From assembly GCF_009749395.1 (NCBI RefSeq), contig NZ_WBIR01000001.1, forward strand, positions 310,001-374,000: DNA of 64,000 bases, written 5' to 3'. Positions 40,781-49,415 of this stretch are shown one piece after another. Position 1 is the first letter of the stretch. Every line of letters starts with the position of its first letter. Source of the DNA: Agromyces salentinus. GTDB lineage: Bacteria > Actinomycetota > Actinomycetes > Actinomycetales > Microbacteriaceae. The notes under the pieces are model-generated. The model was given only the letters and a program-made list of their open reading frames with translations, was not told where the DNA came from and ran no database searches. Position numbers and translations under genes: made by a program.

Positions 40781-40850
40781 CCCTGTCAAGGGTCCGCCGG
40801 CGGACTCCGCGCCAGACGCGCCTCGCGCTGGACTCCGCGTCAGACGCGCC

Positions 40851-42077
40851 TCACGAGCTGATGCGGGCCTCGATGAGCCGCGCCGCGGCCGAAGGCCCGT
40901 CCTGCCCTGCGAAGACCTCCTGCACCCCGGTTGCGGCCTCGCGGATCCCCGGATCGGTGAGCACGCGGCGCACTGCGTCGATGAACTCCGGTCGCCCGAC
41001 GTGCTTCGGCGGCACGCGAAGGGCGTTGCCGCGGCCGACGCACACCTCCACGTTCCACACCTGCTCGGGTTGCAGGCCGAGGCCGACGAAGGGGATTCCG
41101 GTGGCGCATGCCGTCTGCACGGTGCCCTGGCCGCCGTGCAGCACGGCCGCGTCGACGAGTCCGCCCAACAGGTGGGCGGGCAGCAGTCCGGTGACGTGCA
41201 CGTTCGGGGGCACCTCGTCGCCGGGCTCCAGATAGTGCCCGATCGGCGCGACCACGTTGACGGGCAGCGTGCCCAGCTGGGCGGCCGCGGCGAGCGCGAG
41301 CCGCCGGTCGGCCGAGGATCCGAGCCCGAGGTAGACGAGCGGTTCGGATGCCGCGGCCAGGTCATCCACGATCGGAGGCATCGGCGCGTCCAACCGCGCG
41401 AAGATCGGCCCGACGCGGCGGTAGCCGTCGGGCAGGTCGTACCCGTCCAGTTCCCACGGCATGACCGTCAGCAGGTTCTCGTCGGCCTCGAGCATCGACG
41501 CGACGGTCCGGAGCGGCGGCACCCCGTTCGCCTCGGCGACGGAGGCGAAGGCGCGCGGCGCGACGGGGGCACGGGTGTACACCCAGCGGAACGCCGTCGT
41601 CGCGACCCGATCGGCGGTTCGTGCGAGCCACCCGCGACCCTGCACGAAGTGCATGCGACGGGTCTGCGCGACCTGCGGCCCGGTGAGCGCGAAGGGCACC
41701 GGATAGAAGAGCGGCACGCCCTCGGCGCGTGCGGAGATGAGCGACGTGATGTTCGAGCCGATCACGACCGCCGCGGCATCCGTCTCGCGGATGATGCGAC
41801 GTTCCACGTCGACGCGCGCCGACACGAGGTCGCGGGTGAACGGACTCCGCAGCGCCCGCCCCTGGTCGAAGTCGAGGGCCTGCTTCCGCTCCGCCGCGGA
41901 CCAGGCCGGTTCGCAGGCGCGGTACTCGAAGCCGGCGTCCGCGATGAGCTGCACGAAGTCGTGCTCGTAGCCCATGAACACCGCCCGGTGCGAGTCGTCG
42001 AGGGCGCGGGCGACCTCGATCATGCGGGTGGTCTCGGCGAGGTTGAAGGTCACCGGGCAGAAGACGACGGTCGCCAT
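40851..42077 (-). CDS. GT1-family (UDP-glycosyltransferase-like) glycosyltransferase
   Basis: A 408-residue GT-B enzyme related to macrolide and natural-product glycosyltransferases. The N-terminal half begins 'TVVFCPVTFNLAETTRMIEVARAL'. The nucleotide-sugar site is 'EPLVYLGLGSSADRRLAL', 'VHVTGLLPAHLLGGLVDAAVLHGGQGTVQTACATGIPFVGLGLQPEQVWNVEVC'. The H-G-G-x-G-T motif is intact. The ATG at 42077 follows GATGATCGACCC and may be leaderless. It could inactivate an antibiotic or decorate a lipid. Acceptor unknown. Confidence 0.85.
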   Translation of the reverse strand: MATVVFCPVTFNLAETTRMIEVARALDDSHRAVFMGYEHDFVQLIADAGFEYRACEPAWSAAERKQALDFDQGRALRSPFTRDLVSARVDVERRIIRETDAAAVVIGSNITSLISARAEGVPLFYPVPFALTGPQVAQTRRMHFVQGRGWLARTADRVATTAFRWVYTRAPVAPRAFASVAEANGVPPLRTVASMLEADENLLTVMPWELDGYDLPDGYRRVGPIFARLDAPMPPIVDDLAAASEPLVYLGLGSSADRRLALAAAAQLGTLPVNVVAPIGHYLEPGDEVPPNVHVTGLLPAHLLGGLVDAAVLHGGQGTVQTACATGIPFVGLGLQPEQVWNVEVCVGRGNALRVPPKHVGRPEFIDAVRRVLTDPGIREAATGVQEVFAGQDGPSAAARLIEARISS

Positions 42078-42191
42078 GGGTCGATCATCGCACCGCCGGG
42101 CCCGGTCGGTCCGATGCGCCGGCATCCCGACGGGCGCCACCGGGGCGGACCGCGGAGCCGGAAGCCGGCCCTCACGGCGCGGACCTGAAGC

Positions 42192-42713
42192 CTAGGGGCG
42201 AGCGGATGCCTCGGGCCGGTCCTTCGCCGCATCGCACTGCGTCGCCGACAGCCGGCCCTCGGGGTCGAGCTTCGAGAGGATGCTCGCGGTGATGGCGGCG
42301 AGCTGGTCGAGCTCTCCGGGGGCGAGCGCGTCGAGCACGTTCGACCGCACGGTCGCGACGTGGCCCGGCGCGGCGCGGTCGAGGACGGCGAGCCCCTCGT
42401 CCGTGATGCGGGCGTTCGTCGCGCGCTTGTCCTGGGGGCAGGGGAACCTGGCCAGGAGGCCCTTCTCCTCGAGGCGGCGGGCGACGTGCGAGAGGCGCGG
42501 GAGCGTGGCGTTGGTCTGCGATGCGAGCCGGGTCATGCGGCTCGTGCGATCGGGCGAGGACGCGAGCACGCTGAGCACGAGGTATTCGAAGTGGGTCAGC
42601 TCGACGTCTCGCTGGAGCTGCGCGTCGAGCATCGTGGGCAGCAGTTCGCTCACGGCGACGAGCCTGGCCCAGGCGGTCGCCTCGGCCGAGGAGAAGGGCT
42701 GGGTCGCGGTCAT
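42192..42713 (-). CDS. MarR-family transcriptional regulator
   Basis: A 173-residue regulator with HTH 'TSRMTRLASQTNATLPRLSHVARRLEEKGLLARFPCPQDKRATNARITDEG' and a Cys in the wing (FPCPQD). 'VELTHFEYLVLSVLASSPD' is the usual first helix pair. The ATG at 42713 is 6 nt after TAGACT, a leaderless arrangement. A perfect 20-bp palindrome at 42731-42750 lies in the divergent promoter, so it should control itself and the reductase gene at 42823. The wing Cys could allow redox sensing, but a second Cys is only present near the C-terminus. Confidence 0.9.
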   Translation of the reverse strand: MTATQPFSSAEATAWARLVAVSELLPTMLDAQLQRDVELTHFEYLVLSVLASSPDRTSRMTRLASQTNATLPRLSHVARRLEEKGLLARFPCPQDKRATNARITDEGLAVLDRAAPGHVATVRSNVLDALAPGELDQLAAITASILSKLDPEGRLSATQCDAAKDRPEASARP

Positions 42714-42730
42714 GCGCCCAGTCTACCGCA

Positions 42731-42750
42731 TTAGTTGTCATGACAACTAA
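42731..42750. promoter_or_regulatory. perfect 20-bp MarR operator
   Basis: TTAGTTGTCATGACAACTAA is fully self-complementary. It overlaps the -35 region of the plus-strand reductase promoter (TTGTCA 42735-42740) and lies just upstream of the MarR -10 box. Confidence 0.85.
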
Positions 42751-42763
42751 GTCGTGCTACGTT
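42735..42763 (+). promoter_or_regulatory. promoter of the dinucleotide-binding reductase gene
   Basis: TTGTCA (42735-42740), 17 bp, TACGTT (42758-42763). The -35 box sits inside the MarR palindrome, so repressor binding would block RNA polymerase. A 5' UTR of about 53 nt with AAGGAG precedes the ATG at 42823. Confidence 0.65.
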
Positions 42764-42822
42764 TGATTGTATCAACAAGTAATTGCGACGACTCGAGCCG
42801 TCGCGTCAGAAGGAGTCGCACA

Positions 42823-43392
42823 ATGACCACGGTCAGCATCATCGGCAACGGCAACATGGGCACCGCCATCGGCGCCCTCGTCACCGAGGGCGGCAACGCC
42901 GTCGAGCACCTCGGCCGCGGGGCCGCGCCCATCTCCGGCGAGATCGTCGTGCTCGCGGTGCCGCATCCCGCCCTCGCCGAGGTCGTCGCCGTGCACGGCC
43001 CGCAGCTCGCGGGCAAGGTCGTCATCGACATCACCAACCCGCTCGACTTCGCCACCTTCGACGGACTCGTGGTCGACGCCGACGGCTCCGCCGCCGCCGA
43101 CCTGGCCGCCGCGCTCCCCGAGTCGCGCGTCCTCAAGGCGTTCAACACCAACTTCGCCGCGACGCTCGCCGCGAAGCGGGTCGGCGAGGCGCAGACGACC
43201 GTGCTCGTCTCCGGCGATGACGACGAGGCCAAGCAGCTCGTCGCCGACGTCTTCACCGCGGGCGGCGTCAAGGTCATCGATGCGGGCGCGCTCAAGCGGG
43301 CCCGTGAACTCGAGGCGATCGGCTTCCTCCAGCTCACGCTCGCCGTCCAGGAGAAGACCTCCTGGACGGGCGGATTCTCGCTCAGCGCTTAA
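42823..43392 (+). CDS. NADPH-dependent F420-reductase-like dinucleotide-binding protein
   Basis: A 189-residue Rossmann protein: 'TVSIIGNGNMGTAIGALVTEGG' is the nucleotide site, and 'VVLAVPHPALAEVV', 'VVIDITNPLDFATFDGLVVDADGSAAADLAAALPESRVLKAFNTNFAATLA' match the F420-dependent NADP reductase-like family. The family includes real F420:NADPH oxidoreductases and proteins of unknown partner. AAGGAG precedes the ATG at 42823. The divergent MarR regulator controls it through the 20-bp palindrome. A strong terminator follows. Confidence 0.85.
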   Translation: MTTVSIIGNGNMGTAIGALVTEGGNAVEHLGRGAAPISGEIVVLAVPHPALAEVVAVHGPQLAGKVVIDITNPLDFATFDGLVVDADGSAAADLAAALPESRVLKAFNTNFAATLAAKRVGEAQTTVLVSGDDDEAKQLVADVFTAGGVKVIDAGALKRARELEAIGFLQLTLAVQEKTSWTGGFSLSA

Positions 43393-43409
43393 CCTCGGTC
43401 GAGCCGGTT

Positions 43410-43448
43410 CGAACGGGCGGCGCCCCTCGCGGGGCTGCCGCCCGTTCG
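43410..43448 (+). terminator. terminator after the reductase gene
   Basis: CGAACGGGCGGC plus GCCCC (43410-43426) pairs with GGGGC plus GCCGCCCGTTCG (43431-43448) with one bulged T and a TCGC loop. The stem is about 17 bp, 17 bp past the stop codon. Confidence 0.85.
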
Positions 43449-43613
43449 CCTTCCCCCCGCGCAATCCCCGCGCAATCCCTCCGCGCCATCGCCGGTATCT
43501 CGCGGCCGAAGCACTAGCCTGACCTAGACGCGCTGCGCTCCCGGTCGCGGCACCGCCGTCGGCCGCTCGCGACACCACCCGCGAGCGGGCCCTGAGCAGG
43601 AAGGACGACGACG

Positions 43614-44282
43614 ATGATCGCCGCCATCGGCCACCTGCTCCCGATCGCGATCGCGGCCGCCGTCAGCTCCGTGCCGATCATGGCGACCATCGTGCTGCTG
43701 CTCTCGCCGAATCGCACCCGCACGGCACTGCCGTTCCTCATCGGCTGGGTCACCGGTCTCCTGCTCGTGGTCTCCATCTGCACCCTCGGCGCGCAACTCA
43801 TCCCCACGCCGAAGCTGGGCCTGCGCCCGAACACGGCGATCGGCATCTGGGAGTCGATCATCGGCGTGGCCCTGATCGTGCTCGCCGTGGTCTCGTGGCG
43901 GCGCAGCCGTCACGAGACCCGCACAGAGCTGCCGAAGTGGCTCCGCTCGATCGACAAGATCGGAGCATGGTCGGCGGTCGGACTCGCCCTCGTGCTGAAC
44001 GTACGACCCAAGGCGATCCTGCTCGCGATCGCCGCCGGCCTGGCCATCCGCGGAGAGAACCTCGACCTCGGGGAATCGGCCGTCTCCATCGGGTTCTACG
44101 TGGTGATCGCGGCCTCGACGGTCGCCGTGCCGATCATCGTCACGCTCGCCGCGCCGAAGCGCATGGAACCGCGGCTCGTCATCTGGCAGGACTGGCTCAT
44201 CCGCAACAGCGACGTCGTCACCTCGCTCATCGTGCTGATGGTCGGCGTCGTCGTGCTCGGCAGCGGCATCAGCCGGTTCTGA
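43614..44282 (+). CDS. GAP (Sap, sulfolipid-1-addressing protein-like) family membrane protein
   Basis: A 222-residue integral membrane protein with about six helices: 'LLPIAIAAAVSSVPIMATIVLLLS', 'ALPFLIGWVTGLLLVVSICTL', 'IWESIIGVALIVLAVVSW', 'SAVGLALVLNVRPKAILLAIAAGLAI', 'VSIGFYVVIAASTVAVPIIVTLA' and 'VTSLIVLMVGVVVLGSGI'. The repeated half-structure and N-R-P-K motif fit the LysE-like GAP family, thought to export lipids or small molecules. AGGAAGG precedes the ATG. A TAGCCT box at 43513 suggests a 5' UTR of about 90 nt. Cargo is unknown. Confidence 0.8.
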   Translation: MIAAIGHLLPIAIAAAVSSVPIMATIVLLLSPNRTRTALPFLIGWVTGLLLVVSICTLGAQLIPTPKLGLRPNTAIGIWESIIGVALIVLAVVSWRRSRHETRTELPKWLRSIDKIGAWSAVGLALVLNVRPKAILLAIAAGLAIRGENLDLGESAVSIGFYVVIAASTVAVPIIVTLAAPKRMEPRLVIWQDWLIRNSDVVTSLIVLMVGVVVLGSGISRF

Positions 44283-44286
44283 CCAG

Positions 44287-44376
44287 CCGGGTCCGAGAGC
44301 CCGGGGCGCGGCATCCGCCGGTCCTGGCCGACCGGGTCCGAGGCGCCGGCTCGCGGCATCCGCGGGTCAGGAGACC
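44287..44376. repeat. tandem duplication of a 45-bp unit
   Basis: CCGGGTCCGAG recurs at 44287 and 44332, each followed by a GCGGCATCCG block, giving two diverged 45-bp copies in the gap after the GAP-family gene. No gene is seen in it. Confidence 0.6.
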
Positions 44377-44395
44377 CGAGCGGACGTCCGCGACG

Positions 44396-44605
44396 TCAGG
44401 CCGACTGCAGGGCCTTGACCCGCTTCTTCGCACTCTTCTCGACGAGGACGGGCACGAAGTCGCGCACGTTGCGCCCATCGAACTCGTGGTGCTCCTCGTC
44501 GACGATCCTCGCGATCTCGGCCCGATCGACACTCGGGTACTTCACGGCGAGACGATCGACGACTTCTCCGACGCTGCGCAGTTCGGCGGCTTCGCGTTCT
44601 TCCAT
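44396..44605 (-). CDS. small three-helix-bundle protein
   Basis: A 69-residue helical protein: 'MEEREAAELRSVGEVVDRLAVKYPSVDRAEIARIVDEEHHEFDGRNVRDFVPVLVEKSAKKRVKALQSA'-type composition with three amphipathic helices. It resembles the actinobacterial three-helix-bundle dimerisation proteins of unknown role. The ATG at 44605 is 6 nt after CAGACT and probably leaderless. A longer start at 44641 crosses the prpB terminator and is rejected. Confidence 0.7.
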   Translation of the reverse strand: MEEREAAELRSVGEVVDRLAVKYPSVDRAEIARIVDEEHHEFDGRNVRDFVPVLVEKSAKKRVKALQSA

Positions 44606-44627
44606 AGTGCGAGTCTGAGCCCACCCG

Positions 44628-44654
44628 GCACGGTGCGTCAACGACGCGCCGTGC
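44628..44654 (-). terminator. terminator after prpB
   Basis: GCACGGTGCGTC (44628-44639) pairs with GACGCGCCGTGC (44643-44654) with one G-T pair and a 3-nt loop, 42 bp past the prpB stop. It also isolates the small gene at 44396-44605. Confidence 0.75.
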
Positions 44655-44695
44655 AGTCCCAGCGTGCGCCCAGCCGCGCGGCGCGGCCGTCGAGG

Positions 44696-45595
44696 TCAGC
44701 GGGTGATCTCGAAGTTGAAGACGTCCTGGTCGAAGTGGTTGTACCCCTCGTAGTCGACGAGGTCGTAGAGGTCGGCGCGGTGCTGCATCTCGCCGAGCTT
44801 CGACGTGAGGTGGCCCTCGTCGATGATGGTGTCGAGCGCCCGGTCGGCGGCTCCCATCGCGATGCGGAGCAGCGACACCGGCCAGATGACGATGTTCACG
44901 CCGGCGTCGCGCAGCTGGTCCACCGAGAAGAGGTCGCTCTTGCCGAACTCGGTCATGTTGGCGAGGATCGGCACGTCGAGCGCGGTGCGCATCGCCTCGA
45001 ACTCGGCGAGGTCGCGCATCGCTTCGGGGAAGATCGCATCGGCGCCGGCATCGACGAGCGCCTTGGCGCGGTCGATCGCGGCATCGAGACCCTCCACGGC
45101 ACGGATGTCGGTCCGGGCCATGATGAGGAAGTTCGGGTCGCGCCGGGCGTCTGCGGCCGCGCGGATGCGCTTGAGCGCGGTGCCCTCGTCGACGACCTGC
45201 TTGCCGTCGAGGTGCCCGCACCGCTTCGGGTTGACCTGGTCCTCGATGTGCGCGCCGGCGATGCCGGCGTCCTCGAGGGTCTGGATGGTGCGCGCGACGT
45301 TCATCGGCTCGCCGAACCCGGTGTCGGCGTCGATGATGGCCGGAAGTTCGGTCATGCGGGCGATCTGCTGCCCGCGCCCTGCGACCTCGGTCAGCGTCGT
45401 GAGGCCGATGTCGGGCAGCCCGAGGTCGGCTGCGAGCACGGCGCCCGAGATGTAGACGCCCTCGAAGCCCTTGCGCTCGATGAGCCGCGCCGAGAGCGGG
45501 TTGAACGCTCCCGGGAAGCGGAGCAGCTCGCCCGACGCCAGCCGCTCGCGGAACAGTCGGCGCTTCTCGGCGGCGGGAGTCTGTGAATACAGCAT
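44696..45595 (-). CDS. prpB: methylisocitrate lyase
   Basis: A 299-residue PEP-mutase/isocitrate-lyase-fold enzyme. 'FPGAFNPLSARLIERKGFEGVYISGAVLAADLGLPDIGLTT', metal Asp in 'IIDADTGFG', the active-site loop 'NPKRCGHLDGK' with the catalytic Cys, and 'FPEAMRDLAEFEA' identify PrpB. The reaction splits 2-methylisocitrate into succinate and pyruvate in the methylcitrate cycle. prpC and prpD are not adjacent. GAGAGGAC precedes the ATG at 45595. Expression from its own promoter is likely. A related 2,3-dimethylmalate lyase is a less likely alternative. Confidence 0.92.
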   Translation of the reverse strand: MLYSQTPAAEKRRLFRERLASGELLRFPGAFNPLSARLIERKGFEGVYISGAVLAADLGLPDIGLTTLTEVAGRGQQIARMTELPAIIDADTGFGEPMNVARTIQTLEDAGIAGAHIEDQVNPKRCGHLDGKQVVDEGTALKRIRAAADARRDPNFLIMARTDIRAVEGLDAAIDRAKALVDAGADAIFPEAMRDLAEFEAMRTALDVPILANMTEFGKSDLFSVDQLRDAGVNIVIWPVSLLRIAMGAADRALDTIIDEGHLTSKLGEMQHRADLYDLVDYEGYNHFDQDVFNFEITR

Positions 45596-45694
45596 CGGGT
45601 GTCCTCTCGTGGCCGCACCGGGCGTGGTTCGTCGAGCCGGCGGGTCCGCTTCTCAGGCTACCCGCCCCCGGAAGGGGTCTGGGAGGATGCTCCC

Positions 45695-46705
45695 GTGCCT
45701 GAAACCTCCTCCGCGCGTATCGGCGTGCTCCTCCCCCGCGATCTGCCCATCGACCAACTGCTGCCGTACGCGCGCCGGGCCGACGAGCTCGGCTTCGACG
45801 AGCTCTGGCTCGTCGAGGACCTCGGGTTCCGCAGCGGCATCGCCCAGGCCGGCGCGGTGCTCGCGGCGACCGAGCGCATCACGGTCGGCGTGGGCATCCT
45901 GCCCGCGGGCGCCCGTAACGCGGCCTTCTCGGCGATGGAGATCGGCACCCTCGGCCAGCTCTTCCCGAACCGCTTCATCGCCGGCATCGGCCACGGCATG
46001 CCCGTCTGGATGCGACAGATCGGCGCGTGGCCCGCGAGCCCCCTGACCCTCCTCGCCGAGTACACGACAGCCGTGCGCGCACTGCTGCGCGGGGAGGCGG
46101 GTCCGGCTGCCGGGCGGTACGTGAACGTGGAGGGCGTCGTGCTCGACGAGCTCCCGGCGAGCGTCCCGCCGGTGCTGCTCGGCGTGCGCGGACCGAAGTC
46201 GCTCGCGGTCGCCGGGGCGGTCGCCGACGGCGTCGTGCTCGCCGAGCCCGCGGCGCCTCCGTACATCGCCGCCGCGCGCGGGCACGTCCGCGCGGGGGCA
46301 GCGGGCCACGCCGGCACGGCGGCGGCCGTCGCGGCCGGGACGACCGGGCCCAACGTCACGACCTACGACGTCGCGGCCGTGCGCGAGGATGCCGCCACCG
46401 CCATCGCCCGCGTGCGCCCCGGGCTCGCTTGGATCGGCGAGCCCGACTGGGCGCCGCACCTGGTCGGCCTGCCCTTCGCGGAAGAGCTCGCGCGCCTCCG
46501 CCAGCAGTGCAGCGGACCCGACGAGTTCGCCACCCGGCTGCCCGACGAGTGGGTCGCCGAGCTCGCCCTGGCCGGGACATCCGCCCAGGTGCGCGAGCGC
46601 ATCGCCGACCGGCACGAGGCGGGTGCGACGACCGTGGTGCTCACGCCCGTCGGCGACGACCGGCTCGGCGAGCTCGAGCGACTCGCGGAGGTGCTGCCCG
46701 GCTGA
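45695..46705 (+). CDS. LLM-class flavin-dependent oxidoreductase
   Basis: A 336-residue luciferase-like TIM-barrel protein: 'IGVLLPRDLPIDQLLPYARRADELGFDELWLVEDLGF', 'ITVGVGILPAGARNAAFSAMEIGTLGQLFPNRFIAGIGHGMPVWM', and 'PPVLLGVRGPKSLAVAGAVADGVVL'. Members use F420 or FMN. The pattern 'GIGHG...W' fits the F420-type group common in Actinobacteria. The GTG at 45695 has GGGAGG 8 nt upstream. It diverges from prpB and converges with the epimerase, separated by a palindromic element. Substrate unknown. Confidence 0.88.
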   Translation: MPETSSARIGVLLPRDLPIDQLLPYARRADELGFDELWLVEDLGFRSGIAQAGAVLAATERITVGVGILPAGARNAAFSAMEIGTLGQLFPNRFIAGIGHGMPVWMRQIGAWPASPLTLLAEYTTAVRALLRGEAGPAAGRYVNVEGVVLDELPASVPPVLLGVRGPKSLAVAGAVADGVVLAEPAAPPYIAAARGHVRAGAAGHAGTAAAVAAGTTGPNVTTYDVAAVREDAATAIARVRPGLAWIGEPDWAPHLVGLPFAEELARLRQQCSGPDEFATRLPDEWVAELALAGTSAQVRERIADRHEAGATTVVLTPVGDDRLGELERLAEVLPG

Positions 46706-46767
46706 GGCCGGGTCGACCGCCGCCCTCGTCGAAGGGCGGAGGCCGGCCGGGCCCAGCCGGGCCTCGT

Positions 46768-46854
46768 GTCTGCCGGATTCGGAGATCTCGGCGACACGCC
46801 GCACCACGAGGTGCTGGCGACGGCGTGTCGGCAGGAACTCCGAATCCGGCAGAC
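46768..46854. repeat. dispersed palindromic element, copy B
   Basis: Arms of 34 nt (46768-46801 and 46821-46854) are inverted repeats with about five mismatches. Outer GTCTGCCGGATTCGGAG pairs with its complement, inner CGACACGCCG with CGGCGTGTCG. The 19-nt loop contains a small CACC/GGTG hairpin. It lies between convergent LLM and epimerase genes and could be a bidirectional terminator. Confidence 0.85.
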
Positions 46855-46865
46855 GGGCGAGGGCG

Positions 46866-47780
46866 TCAGATCGCGAAGATCGTCCACCCCGCGGATGCCG
46901 CGGCGCCGGGCTCCAGCACGATGAGGTCGGTGCCCGAGTTGAACGCATCCGGCGGGCAGGTCATCGGTTCGACCGCGAGGCCCGAACGACCGCTGCCGTC
47001 AGCCGTGTGGATCTGCACCCACGGGCAGTCGGCCGCCCACGACATGCCGACGCCGCGTCCGTCCGTATCCGTGAGCCGGGCCCGCACGAGGCCGTCCTCA
47101 CCGAAGGCGAGCCCCGTGAAGGCGTGGTCGATCTCGGTGGATCCGATGCGTCGCGGCATCCGGTAGTCGAACGAGTCGCCGTCCCGTGCCTCGGCGACCG
47201 GCGTCGCGCCGGTCGGGACGAGCCGGTCGGGCGTCACCTCGAGCACGACCTCGGCGGGCAGCTCGAGGGCCCAGTCGTCGACCGAGCCCGCGCCCGCCAC
47301 GAGGTACGGGTGCGGGCCGGTGCCGAAGGGCGCGGCATCCGGGCCGGTGTTCGTGGCCGTGACGTTCGTGTGCAGCCCCGACTCGTCGAGGCGGAACTCG
47401 ACCTCGACGAGGATGCGGTGCGGGTAGCCCGTCTGCGCCTCGATGGTCGCCGCGAGCACGACCCGTGCGCTCTCGCGGAGCACCGGCTCGAAGTCGAGCC
47501 ACGCCGCGAGGCCGTGCAGGGCATGGCCTCGCGCGGGCTCGGTGAGCGGCAGCTGCTGCTCGACGCCGCCGAAGTGGTACCGGCCGTCGACCACGCGGTT
47601 GGGCCACGGCGCGAGCGTGACCCCGCGGTACGCCGGACGCACCTCGTCGGCCTCGAACGGGACGACGAGGTCGCGGCCCTCGTACGTCAGCGACCGGAGC
47701 GAGGCTCCGATGCTCGCGATGGTCGCCGCGTACCCGTGCGCGGCGATCTCGTGCTGGTATCCCGACAGCGCGTTGCCCAC
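46866..47780 (-). CDS. aldose 1-epimerase family protein
   Basis: A 304-residue galactose-mutarotase-like beta-sandwich. 'YRGVTLAPWPNRVVDGRYHFGGVEQQLPLTEPARGHALHG' includes the conserved NR and the HG dyad His. 'FGTGPHPYL' holds the second catalytic His, and a Glu lies in 'LAVEPMTCPPDAFNSG'. It converts sugar anomers. The GTG at 47780 stands 2 nt after the araA TAG stop, so it is cotranslated as the last gene of the arabinose operon. Acting on L-arabinose anomers is the natural inference. Confidence 0.88.
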   Translation of the reverse strand: MGNALSGYQHEIAAHGYAATIASIGASLRSLTYEGRDLVVPFEADEVRPAYRGVTLAPWPNRVVDGRYHFGGVEQQLPLTEPARGHALHGLAAWLDFEPVLRESARVVLAATIEAQTGYPHRILVEVEFRLDESGLHTNVTATNTGPDAAPFGTGPHPYLVAGAGSVDDWALELPAEVVLEVTPDRLVPTGATPVAEARDGDSFDYRMPRRIGSTEIDHAFTGLAFGEDGLVRARLTDTDGRGVGMSWAADCPWVQIHTADGSGRSGLAVEPMTCPPDAFNSGTDLIVLEPGAAASAGWTIFAI

Positions 47781-47782
47781 GG

Positions 47783-49306
47783 CTAGAGTCCCTGCGCGAG
47801 GCGGTAGTACGCCTGGTTCCAGCGCACCTCGCGCTGGAAGTCGGGCAGCGTCGTCGACTCGTCGATGACGAGCAGCTCGACGCCGGCCATCTCGGCGAAG
47901 TCGCGGAACACCTCGATGCCGACCGCGGTCGACATGACGGTGTGGTGGGCGGCACCGGCCGTGAGCCACGCCGCGGCGCTCGTGCGGAAGTCGGGGGCCG
48001 GCTTCCAGACGGCCCGGCCCACGGGCAGCTTCGGCAGCGACTCGCGCGGCGCGACGTTCTCGACGACGTTCGCGGTGAGGCGGAAGCGGTCGCGCATGTC
48101 GCTCATGGCGACCACGACGGCGGGCCCGGCGTCGGCCGTGAAGACCAGGCGCACGGGGTCGTCCTTGCCGCCGATGCCGAGCGGGTGCACCTCGAGCGTG
48201 GGCTTCGCGGTCGTGAGCGAGGGCGAGACCTCGAGCATGTGCGCGCCGAGGATGAGCTCGTCGCCGGGCGTCATGTCGTAGGTGTAGTCCTCCATGAGGC
48301 TCGCGCCGCCGGGCAGGCCCGCACCCATGACGTTCGCGATGCGCACGAGCACGGCCGTCTTCCAGTCACCCTCGGCGCCGAAGCCGTAACCCTCGGCCAT
48401 GAGGCGCTGCACGGCGAGGCCGGGCAGCTGCTTCAGGGCACCGAGGTCCTCGAAGGACGTCGTGAACGCGCCGAACCCGCCCTCCTCGAGGAACGAGCGG
48501 AGGCCGAGCTCGATCGCGGCGCCGTCGCGCAGCGACTGGTGGCGCTCGCCGCCCTGCCGCAGTTCGGGCACGACGTCGTACTCGTTCTCGTAGACGGCGA
48601 CGAGCTCGTCGATCTCGGCCTCGGATGCCGCGGCCACCGCCTCGGCGAGCTCGTTGACGCCCCACGTGTTGACCTGCACGCCGAAGCGCAGCTCCGCCTC
48701 GGTCTTGTCGCCCTCGGTCACGGCGACGTAGCGCATGTTGTCGCCGAAGCGCGCGAGCTTGAGGTCGCGGGATGCCGCGAGGCCGGCCGCGGCACGCTGC
48801 CAGGTGCCGAGCTGCTGCTGCACGACCGGGTCGCTCGCGTGGCCGACGATGGTCTTGCGGGGCACGCCGAGGCGGGTCTGGATGTACCCGAACTCGCGGT
48901 CGCCGTGCGCCGCCTGGTTCAGGTTCATGAAGTCGAAGTCGATGTCCGCCCAGGGCAGCTCGACGTTGGCCTGCGTGTGCAGGTGCGCGAGCGGCTTCTG
49001 CAGCGCGTCGAGGCCCGCGATCCACATCTTCGCGGGGCTGAACGTATGCATCCAGGCGACGACGCCGATGACGTTCTGGGCGGCGTTGGCCTCGAGCATG
49101 ACCTTCTTGATCGCGGCCGAGTCGGTGAGCACGGGCAGCCAGACCACCTTCACCGGCACGTCGGATGCCGCGTCGAGCGTCTCGGCGATCGCCTGCGACT
49201 GCTCGGCGACCTGCGCGAGCGTCTCGGGGCCGTAGAGGTGCTGGCTGCCCGTGAGGAACCAGACCTCGTACTGGTCGAGCGAGGTCGTGAGCGGCGTGGG
49301 GGTCAT
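47783..49306 (-). CDS. araA: L-arabinose isomerase
   Basis: A 507-residue protein of the usual length for AraA. '[25 protein letters not shown]', '[35 protein letters not shown]' and '[17 protein letters not shown]' are strong signatures. The metal ligands are in '[18 protein letters not shown]' (Glu) and the His pair of '[12 protein letters not shown]' and '[11 protein letters not shown]'. It converts L-arabinose to L-ribulose in the cytoplasm. GAAGGAG precedes the ATG at 49306. A 109-bp gap to araB contains a GCCGCG/CGCGGC hairpin. Confidence 0.97.
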   Translation of the reverse strand: MTPTPLTTSLDQYEVWFLTGSQHLYGPETLAQVAEQSQAIAETLDAASDVPVKVVWLPVLTDSAAIKKVMLEANAAQNVIGVVAWMHTFSPAKMWIAGLDALQKPLAHLHTQANVELPWADIDFDFMNLNQAAHGDREFGYIQTRLGVPRKTIVGHASDPVVQQQLGTWQRAAAGLAASRDLKLARFGDNMRYVAVTEGDKTEAELRFGVQVNTWGVNELAEAVAAASEAEIDELVAVYENEYDVVPELRQGGERHQSLRDGAAIELGLRSFLEEGGFGAFTTSFEDLGALKQLPGLAVQRLMAEGYGFGAEGDWKTAVLVRIANVMGAGLPGGASLMEDYTYDMTPGDELILGAHMLEVSPSLTTAKPTLEVHPLGIGGKDDPVRLVFTADAGPAVVVAMSDMRDRFRLTANVVENVAPRESLPKLPVGRAVWKPAPDFRTSAAAWLTAGAAHHTVMSTAVGIEVFRDFAEMAGVELLVIDESTTLPDFQREVRWNQAYYRLAQGL

Positions 49307-49415
49307 GCGGGTCTCCTTCGGTGCGGGTCGTGCTGGGTTCGTGTGGTCTTGTGCGGCGTCGTGCTGCGAGGGGTGCGGTGCGAGCGGATGCCGCGTGCGC
49401 GGCGCTCCCCTCGGG

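Noticed and set aside
44641-45221. Minus-strand frame overlapping prpB and its terminator
   Set aside because: It is a frame-shifted shadow of prpB with repetitive Arg/His composition.
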